Shown: positions 1-7,259 of the stretch, piece by piece
Numbering within the stretch: the stretch's first letter is position 1
Layout of the letters: the number at the start of each line of letters is the position of its first letter
DNA from: a virus
IMG/VR virus record: IMGVR_UViG_3300048070_000030
Location: 1 to 30,042 of that record
Length of the DNA stretch: 30,042 nucleotides
Direction: 5' to 3' (one strand)
The notes under the pieces: model-generated
Databases searched by the model: none
Told to the model about the DNA's origin: nothing
Seen by the model: only the letters and a program-made list of their open reading frames with translations
Program-made: the position numbers and the translations under genes

Positions 1-44
1 TCCTTCGTCTTGCCGGTTGCAGCAATGGCGATGCGAACACTCAT
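1..44 (-). CDS. Start of an unidentified gene leaving the left edge
   Basis: An ATG at 44 overlaps the stop codon of the next gene upstream on this strand in an ATGA junction, the same coupling used across this genome. A GAGGTG ribosome binding site lies about six bases before it. Only about 14 codons are visible, reading MSVRIAIAATGKTK. That is too little to assign a function. The GKT stretch resembles the end of a P-loop, but this could be chance. The gene should be co-transcribed from the promoter at 382-410. Confidence 0.5.
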   Translation of the reverse strand, partial: MSVRIAIAATGKTK

Positions 45-343
45 GCTGCACCTCGGCGTGCATTGACACGAATCGAGATGACTTCCTTCTCGGTCGTGTG
101 TGCGGTCACCAGCTGACGGCTGGGCCGGAGCTTCGCAGCGACTGCCTTCCAGTCAATGCTCGTGCGCAGCGACTCTACAACTACTGCGCGGAAGGTCTTG
201 CCTTCCATGGCGTGGATGCCTGCTTCGATGAAGGCTTCGCGGATGTCACTCTCGCGTTCCTTCAGGTCAGCCATCTGTGCGCGGATTACACCAAGCTCGT
301 CGGCCAGTGCGGGGAGGTCTCTCTTTGCTACTCGTGCGTTCAT
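41..343 (-). CDS. Small early phage protein, coiled-coil N-terminus, function unknown
   Basis: This 100-residue protein starts at an ATG preceded by AGGAGC, and a consensus-like promoter sits directly upstream. Residues 8-35 are rich in Leu, Ala, Glu and Arg and are likely helical or coiled. The C-terminal half (GKTFRAVVVESLRTSIDW, then PSRQLVTAHT) resembles a type of small hypothetical protein I recall from many phages near replication genes. The role of those proteins is not known to me. It is the first gene of a minus-strand unit that continues past the left edge. Its strong, palindrome-bearing promoter suggests regulated early expression. Confidence 0.8.
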   Translation of the reverse strand: MNARVAKRDLPALADELGVIRAQMADLKERESDIREAFIEAGIHAMEGKTFRAVVVESLRTSIDWKAVAAKLRPSRQLVTAHTTEKEVISIRVNARRGAA

Positions 344-368
344 TGTCTTGCTCCTGTGTGTTTTGTTG

Positions 369-385
369 TACTACGGGACGTAGTA
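369..385. promoter_or_regulatory. Operator-like palindrome overlapping the -10 box
   Basis: The sequence TACTACG-GGA-CGTAGTA is a perfect inverted repeat with 7-base arms and a 3-base centre. It overlaps the -10 hexamer (382-387) and covers the expected transcription start of the minus-strand promoter. A dimeric repressor bound here would block RNA polymerase. The regulator is not identified. The second promoter of the window (11263-11290) lacks this palindrome, so the two could be controlled differently. Confidence 0.55.
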
Positions 386-410
386 TAACACAGGACCGCT
401 GCCGTGTAAA
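382..410 (-). promoter_or_regulatory. Sigma70-type promoter, minus strand
   Basis: On the minus strand TTTACA (405-410) and TATACT (382-387) are separated by 17 bases. Each box matches 5 of 6 of the bacterial consensus at the optimal spacing. It lies in the 124-base gap between the primase stop (468) and the start at 343. The stretch around it (CCCCTTTACAC, a central AGCGG, then TGTG before the -10) recurs in the promoter at 11263-11290. The host RNA polymerase would probably read it. Confidence 0.75.
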
Positions 411-467
411 GGGGGGGTGATTATGTTAAATAGATCAATAACTTACAGATCTACGGGTGGCGGGGTT

Positions 468-2576
468 TCAGTCGTATGATTTTTTGAAGTAGCAGGGCTG
501 GTTGTAAGATTCGGTAGCGCCAATGACATCAGCGTCGAGGAGGTCGTTGATAATGTTCTCGCGTTCGTGCCGTTTGATGTTCTTTGTATTTCGAGTCAGG
601 ATCGATTGCGGCATCATCCCGTGCTTCAGACAGAGCCGCTGGTTCGAGGTCATCTGTTGATTGATGTATTTCTGTGGCTCGCTGATGACGGCTTCAATTC
701 GTAACGCGTGCTTCTCGACGAAACCTTCGCCACGTCCAACAAATTGCAGCTTACTTGTCCAGCACTCATTACTCCATGACACGAGTCTGATTGCCCAGCG
801 TGCGATGTCAGGGTTAATCACTGGACGCTTTGCATTCACACCGACAGCTGCAACACCTGCCAAGATGAGCGCGTTTTGATTTGCGCGTGCCCACGTTTCA
901 TCTACTCGTGACCGACGTCGTGCCACTTCTTCAAATTCGTCGAAGCGCTGATACGTGTCGGTGTCTTCGAATACTACTTCAGTGAAATCTCCCTGTGGCT
1001 CGTGCGCGATCAGTTCACGTGCGTGCTTCTTGAGTGCTGACGGAAAGACTTTTTTGCGGCGCATGTTACGAGGTGGGAAGTAGTCGCCCGTGTCCATCAG
1101 GATGAATCGATTAACGAAGCCGGTTTCTTTTGCAGTGCCTGTGATAGCTTCCATGAGTGCGTCGGGTTGTGCAGTTGCGAGGAGAGTGATGAAAGGATTT
1201 TCGAGCGGTGGGATTGCTTGTCTACGACCGGGAACACCTGCGACAAATTTATTGGCTGCTCCGTAGAGTGAGATGACGTGTGTCAGTACGGTGAAGTCTT
1301 GGCCGCTCGTGTTCTTGACGTTTGCCATGTACCTTGCAGCTTCGTCCCATAGCCAACACGCCATGCCTTCTTCTGCAAGTATGTCCAGCATCGCATAATA
1401 AGATTGGAAACCCCGGAAGGTGATTTCATCTAGCCCTGTCTTACGTGTGAACTCAGAGACTGCTGTGAGCACAGAATCCTTGCCGCCACCAGTCTGCGCC
1501 GTGACCATGAGGTAAGGTTGCAGTGGTGTGTCCCAGTGTTGCACCACGTAATGATTACTGCTCGCCAGTGCAGTGCACATGATGCCAGATGCGAGAGCGA
1601 AGATTGGCTGATCAAGATACTGCGATCCGCGTGCCCATTCTGCAATCTCACCAACCAGTCCCGGCACTTCGAGCAACTGCTCATCGAACTCGATGGCTTT
1701 GGGCTCAGCACGCTTTTCTTCTGTCAGTATGGGGGGTGTGACGATAAGGCCTTCGTGTGCACCGCTCTGAGTCCAGCGTCGTAATGCTGTGACGACCGGC
1801 ATCGACATCCAGTCCTGTAGCGTTGTGAATCCTTTCGTGCGATCACCTGCATCATGCTTCTCAATCGTGTTGATGACAGCGTTGGTTCGGTCGTCGAGTT
1901 CGTCCTCTTCTTCTTGGATAACTGTGAGCACAGCACCCATGACTTTCTTGATCTTCTTCGCAGGCCATCTCTGATGACACAGTGCACCCGTGCACGCGTG
2001 TACATAGTCGTGACGTGATCCTGCCTGTGGGTAGTAATGGAGGAAGACAGCTGCGACTGCGATCTCATCGCACAGTCGTTCGAGGTCGAGCTTGGTCAAG
2101 CTCATGAATTCGTCAGGACCATCGTGCAAGAAGTACATGCCGCCTTCGGGATGACGTGACGGTGGGATGACTGACTGGGATCCAGTGCTGCGGATTTCGA
2201 CGATGGTGCCCAGCTCTTGGACCTGCCACTTCTTGGTCTTTGAGCCTGCTACCCGGTAGATGTAATGCGAGTATTCCTTGTTGCTGCGACCGTAAGTGAA
2301 CGTCTCCGGGAGGAGGTACTCGGCCACCCAGATTGCCTCGTCCATGTCCAGATCGATGTCGGTGGCATGCGCAGATGGCTCCCCCCAGAGAGCCCCGATG
2401 TTGTCCCCGATGCGGAAGGCTCCGGCCTCCAGATCCTCCTCGACGAGGCGCAAATGCGGCCAGTTCTTGCTTTTCGGCCTTTTGGACCTACTCTGGAGCG
2501 GTACGGTGTATACATCTCTGGCTAACCAGTCTAATGCCGTTTGCGTTGGATCGAAGCCTGATTTATTCTGTGTCAT
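468..2576 (-). CDS. Primase-polymerase (AEP/PrimPol) fused to a P-loop helicase domain
   Basis: This 702-residue protein likely makes primers and unwinds DNA at the phage fork. The N-terminal AEP/PrimPol domain (about 10-175) shows the metal-binding DIDLDMD at 73-79, SHYIY at 103-107, and the R-x-G...PPSRH stretch at 129-142. The C-terminal half (about 300-560) looks like a DUF3987-type ATPase. It has Walker A TAQTGGGKDS at 359-368, Walker B CWLWDEA at 407-413, a sensor-like TLLATAQPD at 464-472 and a candidate arginine finger R490. It starts at ATG 2576, with only a weak ACGAG before it. It is divergent from the polymerase gene, and a possible promoter lies at 2681-2709. The family-level call is firm, but helicase activity is inferred from the motifs. 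Confidence 0.85.
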   Translation of the reverse strand: MTQNKSGFDPTQTALDWLARDVYTVPLQSRSKRPKSKNWPHLRLVEEDLEAGAFRIGDNIGALWGEPSAHATDIDLDMDEAIWVAEYLLPETFTYGRSNKEYSHYIYRVAGSKTKKWQVQELGTIVEIRSTGSQSVIPPSRHPEGGMYFLHDGPDEFMSLTKLDLERLCDEIAVAAVFLHYYPQAGSRHDYVHACTGALCHQRWPAKKIKKVMGAVLTVIQEEEDELDDRTNAVINTIEKHDAGDRTKGFTTLQDWMSMPVVTALRRWTQSGAHEGLIVTPPILTEEKRAEPKAIEFDEQLLEVPGLVGEIAEWARGSQYLDQPIFALASGIMCTALASSNHYVVQHWDTPLQPYLMVTAQTGGGKDSVLTAVSEFTRKTGLDEITFRGFQSYYAMLDILAEEGMACWLWDEAARYMANVKNTSGQDFTVLTHVISLYGAANKFVAGVPGRRQAIPPLENPFITLLATAQPDALMEAITGTAKETGFVNRFILMDTGDYFPPRNMRRKKVFPSALKKHARELIAHEPQGDFTEVVFEDTDTYQRFDEFEEVARRRSRVDETWARANQNALILAGVAAVGVNAKRPVINPDIARWAIRLVSWSNECWTSKLQFVGRGEGFVEKHALRIEAVISEPQKYINQQMTSNQRLCLKHGMMPQSILTRNTKNIKRHERENIINDLLDADVIGATESYNQPCYFKKSYD

Positions 2577-2609
2577 CTCGTTGCTTGCTTTTGCTCTTGT
2601 TACGGGACC

Positions 2610-2645
2610 GGGGGTGGGGCGATCTGTTGGGACTGTCCCACCCCC
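2610..2645. repeat. GC-rich inverted repeat between the divergent primase and polymerase genes
   Basis: GGGGGTGGG (2610-2618) and CCCACCCCC (2637-2645) are perfect 9-base complementary arms around an 18-base loop. The loop holds GGGAC-T-GTCCC, so a competing smaller hairpin can form. No T-run follows on either strand, so it is not a standard intrinsic terminator. It lies between two divergent genes, in the leader of the minus-strand primase. It could be an operator, an mRNA structure or an origin element; the sequence does not decide. Confidence 0.5.
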
Positions 2646-2680
2646 AAACTAAATGAGTGTTTATTGCCGTGGGACGGACC

Positions 2681-2709
2681 ATCCTACAGCGCAACCGGAG
2701 CACTGACAA
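2681..2709 (-). promoter_or_regulatory. Tentative promoter for the primase-helicase gene
   Basis: Reading the minus strand, TTGTCA (2704-2709) and TAGGAT (2681-2686) are spaced by 17 bases. They match 5 of 6 and 4 of 6 consensus positions. The predicted start would give the primase an mRNA leader of roughly 100 bases containing the inverted repeat at 2610-2645. It resembles neither of the two stronger promoters. I found no convincing plus-strand promoter for the polymerase in the same gap. Confidence 0.35.
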
Positions 2710-2732
2710 ATGGTCTTGATAGTCACAGGCTC

Positions 2733-5237
2733 ATGCCGAGCCTGAATCCTAATTGCGAACAATGCGGCCTACACGCCACCGCTGCCACTGTATGTATGCG
2801 GGGCGAGGGTTCGCAAGCCCCGGACGACATTAAAGTCTTTGTTGTGGGGGAAGCTCCCGGACCTGCAGAAGATAAACGTGGCGCACCCTTCCTCGGGGAG
2901 GCTGGCAAGATTCTGCGCAACGAACTCCATAAGAACAAGCTCCTCGATCAAACTTACATCACCAATTTGGTCAAGTGCGCGCCCCCAAACGGAAGAGCCC
3001 CTACGGCAGCAGAGATCAAAGCCTGTCGCCCCTACCTTGAGGAAGAGATCGCGCGCTTAGCACCCAGTTACGTCATCACTGCCGGTGTGACGCCCACGAA
3101 GACGCTTTTCCGTGGCAAGGCGAAGATCACTCAGTTCCACGGAGAGATCATAGAGAATCCCAAAGTCAGTTACGTCGGGATGCCCATCTTTCATCCGGCG
3201 TATACGCTTCGCGATCCGTCGAAGCTCCCTGCTCTTCAAGATGACATCGGTCGGCTCGCTCGACTCATGAAGGGCGGCTTGCGCAACGACACAGTCGAGT
3301 GGTCGGTTGTCAGAAAGGGAAACCTCGACACCTTCATAGCTGAGTTTGAGGAGGCAACCGAATTCGCATACGACTGCGAGACATCGGGGCTCTTCCCATT
3401 CGCAGAAGATGGGTACGTCACTGCAATTGCAATTAGTCTCGCTCATCGGACGTGGGTGATTCCGGGATTTATGCACCCTGATTACCAGCGATTTTCGCAT
3501 AGTCCCTTTGCGCACGGAAATGCTCTTCGGAAACTGATGCAGCTTCTGTTTTTTATTGCTCATCGCGACAAGAAAAAGACCTATGCCCAGAACGGGAAAT
3601 TCGATAACAAGTGGATGCGTACCCAGTTCGGTGGCAGCTTCCGCCTGTCGTTCGACGTCATGCTCGCACACCACGTCCTGAATGAGAACCTTGCGCACGA
3701 TTTGACCAGCCTGTGCCGCACCTACCTCGACGAACCAGAGTACGACATCTCCCTCGCCGAGAAGCAGGGCAAGTCTGAAAAGCCCATGCGCAACTACAAG
3801 TACTGCGCACAGGATGCCACGTATACCTTCCGGCTGGGCAAACTGTTCGAAGAGATGTTGCGCGAGTTACCTGAGCTGCACCGTCTCTTCTGGAAGCTCA
3901 CGATGCCGGGTGTGCGTGCGATGGAAGATGCCGAAATGGAAGGGCTCACCATCAACGAAGAGGCGCGCAAAGAAGTGGGTTTGCAGTTGTTGTCAGAGAT
4001 GATCACGCTCAAGCACGAGCTGAATGACATGGCGGGCTACGAAGTGAACTGGAACAGCCCACCGCAGATCGGCAAATTGCTGTACGACGAGTTGGGATAC
4101 AAGTGCGCGATCAAAACACCGAAAGGTAAACCGTCAACATCAGAAGAGGCACTGCTCAGTCTGGCAGGGAAACCTGTTGTCAAGAAACTGCTCGACTATC
4201 GCGGCGCATCGAAGATGTTCAACACCTACATCAAGGGATGGCAACAGTATCGTGTCGGCGACAAATATCACTTCGACTACAAGATCCACGGAACAGTTAC
4301 GGGACGCTATTCATCGCCTCTGCACCCGATCCCACGTGACGGGAAGATCCGCAACCTCGTTGATGCCCCACCGGGCTGGACATTCGTTGCGATGGATCTC
4401 GCCACCGCTGAGATGCGTATTGCTGCACACCTCAGCAAAGACCCAGAGATGCGTCGGTGCTTCAACAACGGCATAGACGTTCACTGGCGCACCCTGATCG
4501 AGAATCTTGCCATCACCACCGAAGGCGAGTGGACGGAGCGAGTATTCCGAACTGCCGAAGCGCTCACCGGTAAAGCGCACGCCTATAGCAAGTGCCTCGA
4601 AATCATGATGGATGCAGGTCCGAAAGCGTGCATCAAGATCGATCCGAAATGGTACGAGGGACGCACCCGTGCCAAGGCCATCAACTTCGGCTTCATCTAC
4701 GGCATGTACGAGAACAAATTCATCCAGCAAGCCACGACCGACTATGGGTGGACGCCGACCTATCAGGAGGCCAAGAACGCCCGCACAGCCTATTTCAGGC
4801 TCTACAGTCGGCTGTCGGGGTGGCACAAGCGCACGAAACGTCTGGCGCGCTCTGACGGCTTTATACGCTGCCTGACAGGCCGCTTGAGGCGTCTCCCCGG
4901 CATTCAGGCCAAGGACAAGTGGACCCGCATGGAAAACGAGCGTCAAGCCGTCAACAGCCCCGTGCAGGGTCTGATCGGCGACTACAAGGTCATGGTGCTG
5001 ATCGAGATCCACCAGACATTCAAACGCAGTCAGGTACGGCTCGTCGGCGAACACCACGACGCTGTGCTGACGTTGGTCAAGAACGAATGCATCGACGAGT
5101 GCGTACCAAAGATGCTGCAAATAGCAGAGTCACCGAAACTACTTAAAACGTTCAAGATAAACCTGAGTGTTCCGATGGAAGGCGAGGCCGAGTTGGGACC
5201 ATGGGGCAAAGGAGAAAAATACGATGTCGCCGCTTGA
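2733..5237 (+). CDS. Uracil-DNA glycosylase fused to family A DNA polymerase
   Basis: This is the replicative polymerase, 834 residues from ATG 2733. The ORF stays open to a TTG at 2664, but that has no ribosome site and would lie over a minus-strand promoter candidate. Residues 1-180 form a family 4-type uracil-DNA glycosylase: GEAPG with E40, N78 in TNLVKC, HPAY with H154, and four Fe-S cysteines (C8, C11, C82, C98). A 3'-5' exonuclease follows with D214/E216, D291 and Y357/D361. The polymerase has motif A D555...E560-M-R, motif B R644-K648-F652-Y656-G, and motif C H775-D776-A777. There is no 5' nuclease domain. About 35 extra residues sit between motifs A and B (near 590-640). The last codons overlap the next gene by 14 bases. 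All catalytic residues except the motif C glutamate look intact. Confidence 0.93.
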   Translation: MPSLNPNCEQCGLHATAATVCMRGEGSQAPDDIKVFVVGEAPGPAEDKRGAPFLGEAGKILRNELHKNKLLDQTYITNLVKCAPPNGRAPTAAEIKACRPYLEEEIARLAPSYVITAGVTPTKTLFRGKAKITQFHGEIIENPKVSYVGMPIFHPAYTLRDPSKLPALQDDIGRLARLMKGGLRNDTVEWSVVRKGNLDTFIAEFEEATEFAYDCETSGLFPFAEDGYVTAIAISLAHRTWVIPGFMHPDYQRFSHSPFAHGNALRKLMQLLFFIAHRDKKKTYAQNGKFDNKWMRTQFGGSFRLSFDVMLAHHVLNENLAHDLTSLCRTYLDEPEYDISLAEKQGKSEKPMRNYKYCAQDATYTFRLGKLFEEMLRELPELHRLFWKLTMPGVRAMEDAEMEGLTINEEARKEVGLQLLSEMITLKHELNDMAGYEVNWNSPPQIGKLLYDELGYKCAIKTPKGKPSTSEEALLSLAGKPVVKKLLDYRGASKMFNTYIKGWQQYRVGDKYHFDYKIHGTVTGRYSSPLHPIPRDGKIRNLVDAPPGWTFVAMDLATAEMRIAAHLSKDPEMRRCFNNGIDVHWRTLIENLAITTEGEWTERVFRTAEALTGKAHAYSKCLEIMMDAGPKACIKIDPKWYEGRTRAKAINFGFIYGMYENKFIQQATTDYGWTPTYQEAKNARTAYFRLYSRLSGWHKRTKRLARSDGFIRCLTGRLRRLPGIQAKDKWTRMENERQAVNSPVQGLIGDYKVMVLIEIHQTFKRSQVRLVGEHHDAVLTLVKNECIDECVPKMLQIAESPKLLKTFKINLSVPMEGEAELGPWGKGEKYDVAA

Positions 5238-5409
5238 AGCAATGATGAACGAGCAACAAAAGCTCGTGAACAAAGGGAATCAGATCGATCAGATTCAGTG
5301 CGCTGCGCTGATGCTGATTGCCAGCAATCTCGGTGACATAAAAGCCGAACTCGAACGCGTCAACGAGAACTTGATGAACATAGAGGTGAATACTCGTGGA
5401 AACAATTAG
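5224..5409 (+). CDS. Small protein between polymerase and nuclease, function unknown
   Basis: A 61-residue protein starts at ATG 5224 after GGAGAAAAA and overlaps the polymerase stop by 14 bases. It probably relies on translational coupling. Residues 8-50 are likely a single long amphipathic helix (LGDIKAELERVNENL), so it may be a small coiled-coil accessory factor. I recognise no family. Its place between the polymerase and the nuclease suggests a role in replication, but nothing in the sequence proves that. Its end overlaps the nuclease GTG start by 14 bases. Confidence 0.7.
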   Translation: MSPLEAMMNEQQKLVNKGNQIDQIQCAALMLIASNLGDIKAELERVNENLMNIEVNTRGNN

Positions 5410-6400
5410 CTTCACCGAAGTGGGGGCGTATCGACGCTGCCCAAAGGCATGGGAATACAAGTACAAGCAACGGTTGAAGCGCAAGCTCAAGCACGTTCGA
5501 TTGCTGCGGGGCGAGATCCTGCACGAGATGCTCAACGCATACATCAACACCAAGATCCATGGTCTGAAATACGACGGCGCGGATCCATGGGACGTGCTCG
5601 AAACGTATGCCCAAGAGTACAGCAACTATTTCGAGGCAGAGAAAGAACTGCACGGTGATGTTATCGGTGACTGCGGCAAGATCTTCGAGGGCTACCTGCG
5701 CAAGTACCGGCGTGACACCCTGAAGTACGAAGCCACCGAACTGATGATCGAGCTGGACCTGAGCAAGCTGGGCAGTGGTGCACTCAACGTCAAGTTCATC
5801 GGTTTCATCGATAAGATCGCCGTGGATCCACAGAAGCGTCGTTGGGTGATGGATCATAAATTCGTCAAGTCCATCCCCACAGCTGACGACCGCTTCAGTG
5901 AGCTGCAGTTGCTCCTCTACGTCTGGGCCTACGGCATGCAGAACCCGAAGGAGACGCTCGACGGCGTCTGCTGGGACTACGGCAGGGCTAAGTCGCCCAC
6001 GGAGCCTGAGGTGCTCAAGAACGGCTCCCTGAGTCAACGGAAGAACCTCGACTGCGATGTCTACACCTACCGCAATGCCATCCGTAAACAGGGCTTGGTA
6101 GAAGCGGACTATGCGGATATGCTGTCGCACCTCCAAGGCAAAGAGGACTCGTTTTTCGAACGCGTATTTTTGCCAACACCTAACACCGACATGATCGTCG
6201 AAGTGGTCAATGACTTTCTGCAAACGACAGCTGAGATTCAGGCCAAGCGCGAAGACGGACGTTGCTCGCGCAGCATGTCGCCGTTCAACTGCGCGACGTG
6301 CGAATTCCGCCCACTGTGCGAAGCCGAAGTACGCGGTCTCGATGCCGACTTCGTGAAAAAGTCCGAATACGAACCGCGAGGAGAAAGAAATGGCTCTTAA
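5396..6400 (+). CDS. PD-(D/E)XK nuclease, Cas4/RecB-like, with Fe-S cysteines
   Basis: This 334-residue protein starts at GTG 5396 with AGAGGTG upstream. It shows the RecB/Cas4 nuclease pattern: H43 (LHEML), D139 in GFIDK, D153-H-K155 in the catalytic DxK strand, and Q171/Y175 in the QLLLYVWAY helix. One N-terminal cysteine (C15, in RRCPKAWEY) and a C-terminal cluster (C299, C302, C308) form the four-cysteine site that holds a 4Fe-4S cluster in AddB and Cas4. It likely resects DNA ends for recombination or replication, working with the ATPase and SSB encoded next. It is not evidence of CRISPR, since there is no cas gene or array. It overlaps the following gene by 11 bases. Confidence 0.9.
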   Translation: METISFTEVGAYRRCPKAWEYKYKQRLKRKLKHVRLLRGEILHEMLNAYINTKIHGLKYDGADPWDVLETYAQEYSNYFEAEKELHGDVIGDCGKIFEGYLRKYRRDTLKYEATELMIELDLSKLGSGALNVKFIGFIDKIAVDPQKRRWVMDHKFVKSIPTADDRFSELQLLLYVWAYGMQNPKETLDGVCWDYGRAKSPTEPEVLKNGSLSQRKNLDCDVYTYRNAIRKQGLVEADYADMLSHLQGKEDSFFERVFLPTPNTDMIVEVVNDFLQTTAEIQAKREDGRCSRSMSPFNCATCEFRPLCEAEVRGLDADFVKKSEYEPRGERNGS

Positions 6401-7259
6401 AAAACGACCTACCACGAAGAAGAAAAAAATGCTTGGCAAGAAACGGGTCAAGAAGGCAGCACAGCCTGTTGCACCGACGATATCTATCCTCGACAAGATC
6501 CAGCCAGTGAGCGAGCTGGCAGAGAATCTCGTCATGCTCGTGTACGGTCGATCCGGCACAGGCAAGACGCACTTTGGTTCGACGTTCCCTCGACCGTGCC
6601 TGTTCATTGACGTCAACGAGAAGGGTCTCGACACGATTGCCCAAGAAGAGAACATCGATGTCGCACGCGTCACCGACTGGCAAGAGATGGACGAGCTGCT
6701 CTGGGCACTCAAAGACGGCATGAAGTACGAGAGCGTCATCATCGATCAGGTGACCAATCTACAAGATCTCGGCATGCGCGAAGTGCTACGAAAGCAGCGC
6801 AAGGGATCCGACGAAACATTCAGCCAGCGAAACTGGGGTCAGCTCTCCGGCATGCTGAAACAATTCATTACTGACTTCCGCGACCTGTCGGAGCAGTACA
6901 ACCTTCTGATGATTGCGCACGAGCGCATCGATGAACCCGGCGACGAAGATGCAGAGGAACGCATCGAGCCGAACATCGGCGCACGCGTGATGCCATCTGT
7001 CGGCACCTTCCTCGATGGTGCAGTCGATGCTATCGGCTGTACGTTCATCAAAGAGCGGTGGGAAACCGAAGGAAGGGAGGAGGTGCGACACGTGGACTAC
7101 TGCATGCGAATCGGTCCACACGCATATTATTCAACGAAGATTCGCAGACCGGTGTCCGCTGGTCCGATTCCGGAGCTGATCGTCAACCCGACGTACCAGA
7201 AGATCAAGAATCTAACCACGGGCAAACAACCACAACGTAAGGTAAGGAGAAAGAAATAA
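6390..7259 (+). CDS. Sak4-like RecA-fold ATPase
   Basis: This 289-residue protein starts at ATG 6390 behind GAGGAGAAAGAA. It has a basic N-terminus (residues 4-22), Walker A YGRSGTGKT at 52-60, Walker B SVIIDQ at 115-120 and a conserved NLLMIAHE strand at 171-178. This matches the phage nucleotide-binding family that includes Sak4. Those proteins are single-domain RecA-like ATPases that stimulate single-strand annealing together with a phage SSB. The gene sits between a Cas4-like nuclease and an SSB-like gene, which fits a nuclease, annealing ATPase and SSB recombination set. It overlaps the next gene by one base (TAATG). Activity is inferred from the family. Confidence 0.85.
   Translation: MALKKRPTTKKKKMLGKKRVKKAAQPVAPTISILDKIQPVSELAENLVMLVYGRSGTGKTHFGSTFPRPCLFIDVNEKGLDTIAQEENIDVARVTDWQEMDELLWALKDGMKYESVIIDQVTNLQDLGMREVLRKQRKGSDETFSQRNWGQLSGMLKQFITDFRDLSEQYNLLMIAHERIDEPGDEDAEERIEPNIGARVMPSVGTFLDGAVDAIGCTFIKERWETEGREEVRHVDYCMRIGPHAYYSTKIRRPVSAGPIPELIVNPTYQKIKNLTTGKQPQRKVRRKK

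Noticed and set aside
2664-2732. Longer polymerase starting at TTG 2664
   Set aside because: There is no ribosome site, the extra 23 residues do not look like part of a UDG, and the segment overlaps a minus-strand promoter candidate.
4311-5120. 269-codon antisense frame across the polymerase
   Set aside because: It is opposite polymerase motifs A, B and C, which are conserved. It has no ribosome site or recognisable domain.
5396-6400. Cas4-like nuclease as part of a CRISPR system
   Set aside because: There are no repeat-spacer arrays or other cas genes. Cas4/RecB-like nucleases are common in phage replication modules.
5360-6742. 460-codon antisense frame across the nuclease gene
   Set aside because: The plus strand holds a clear Fe-S nuclease with all motifs, overlap coupling and ribosome sites. 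The antisense frame shows no motif and spans the starts of two plus-strand genes.
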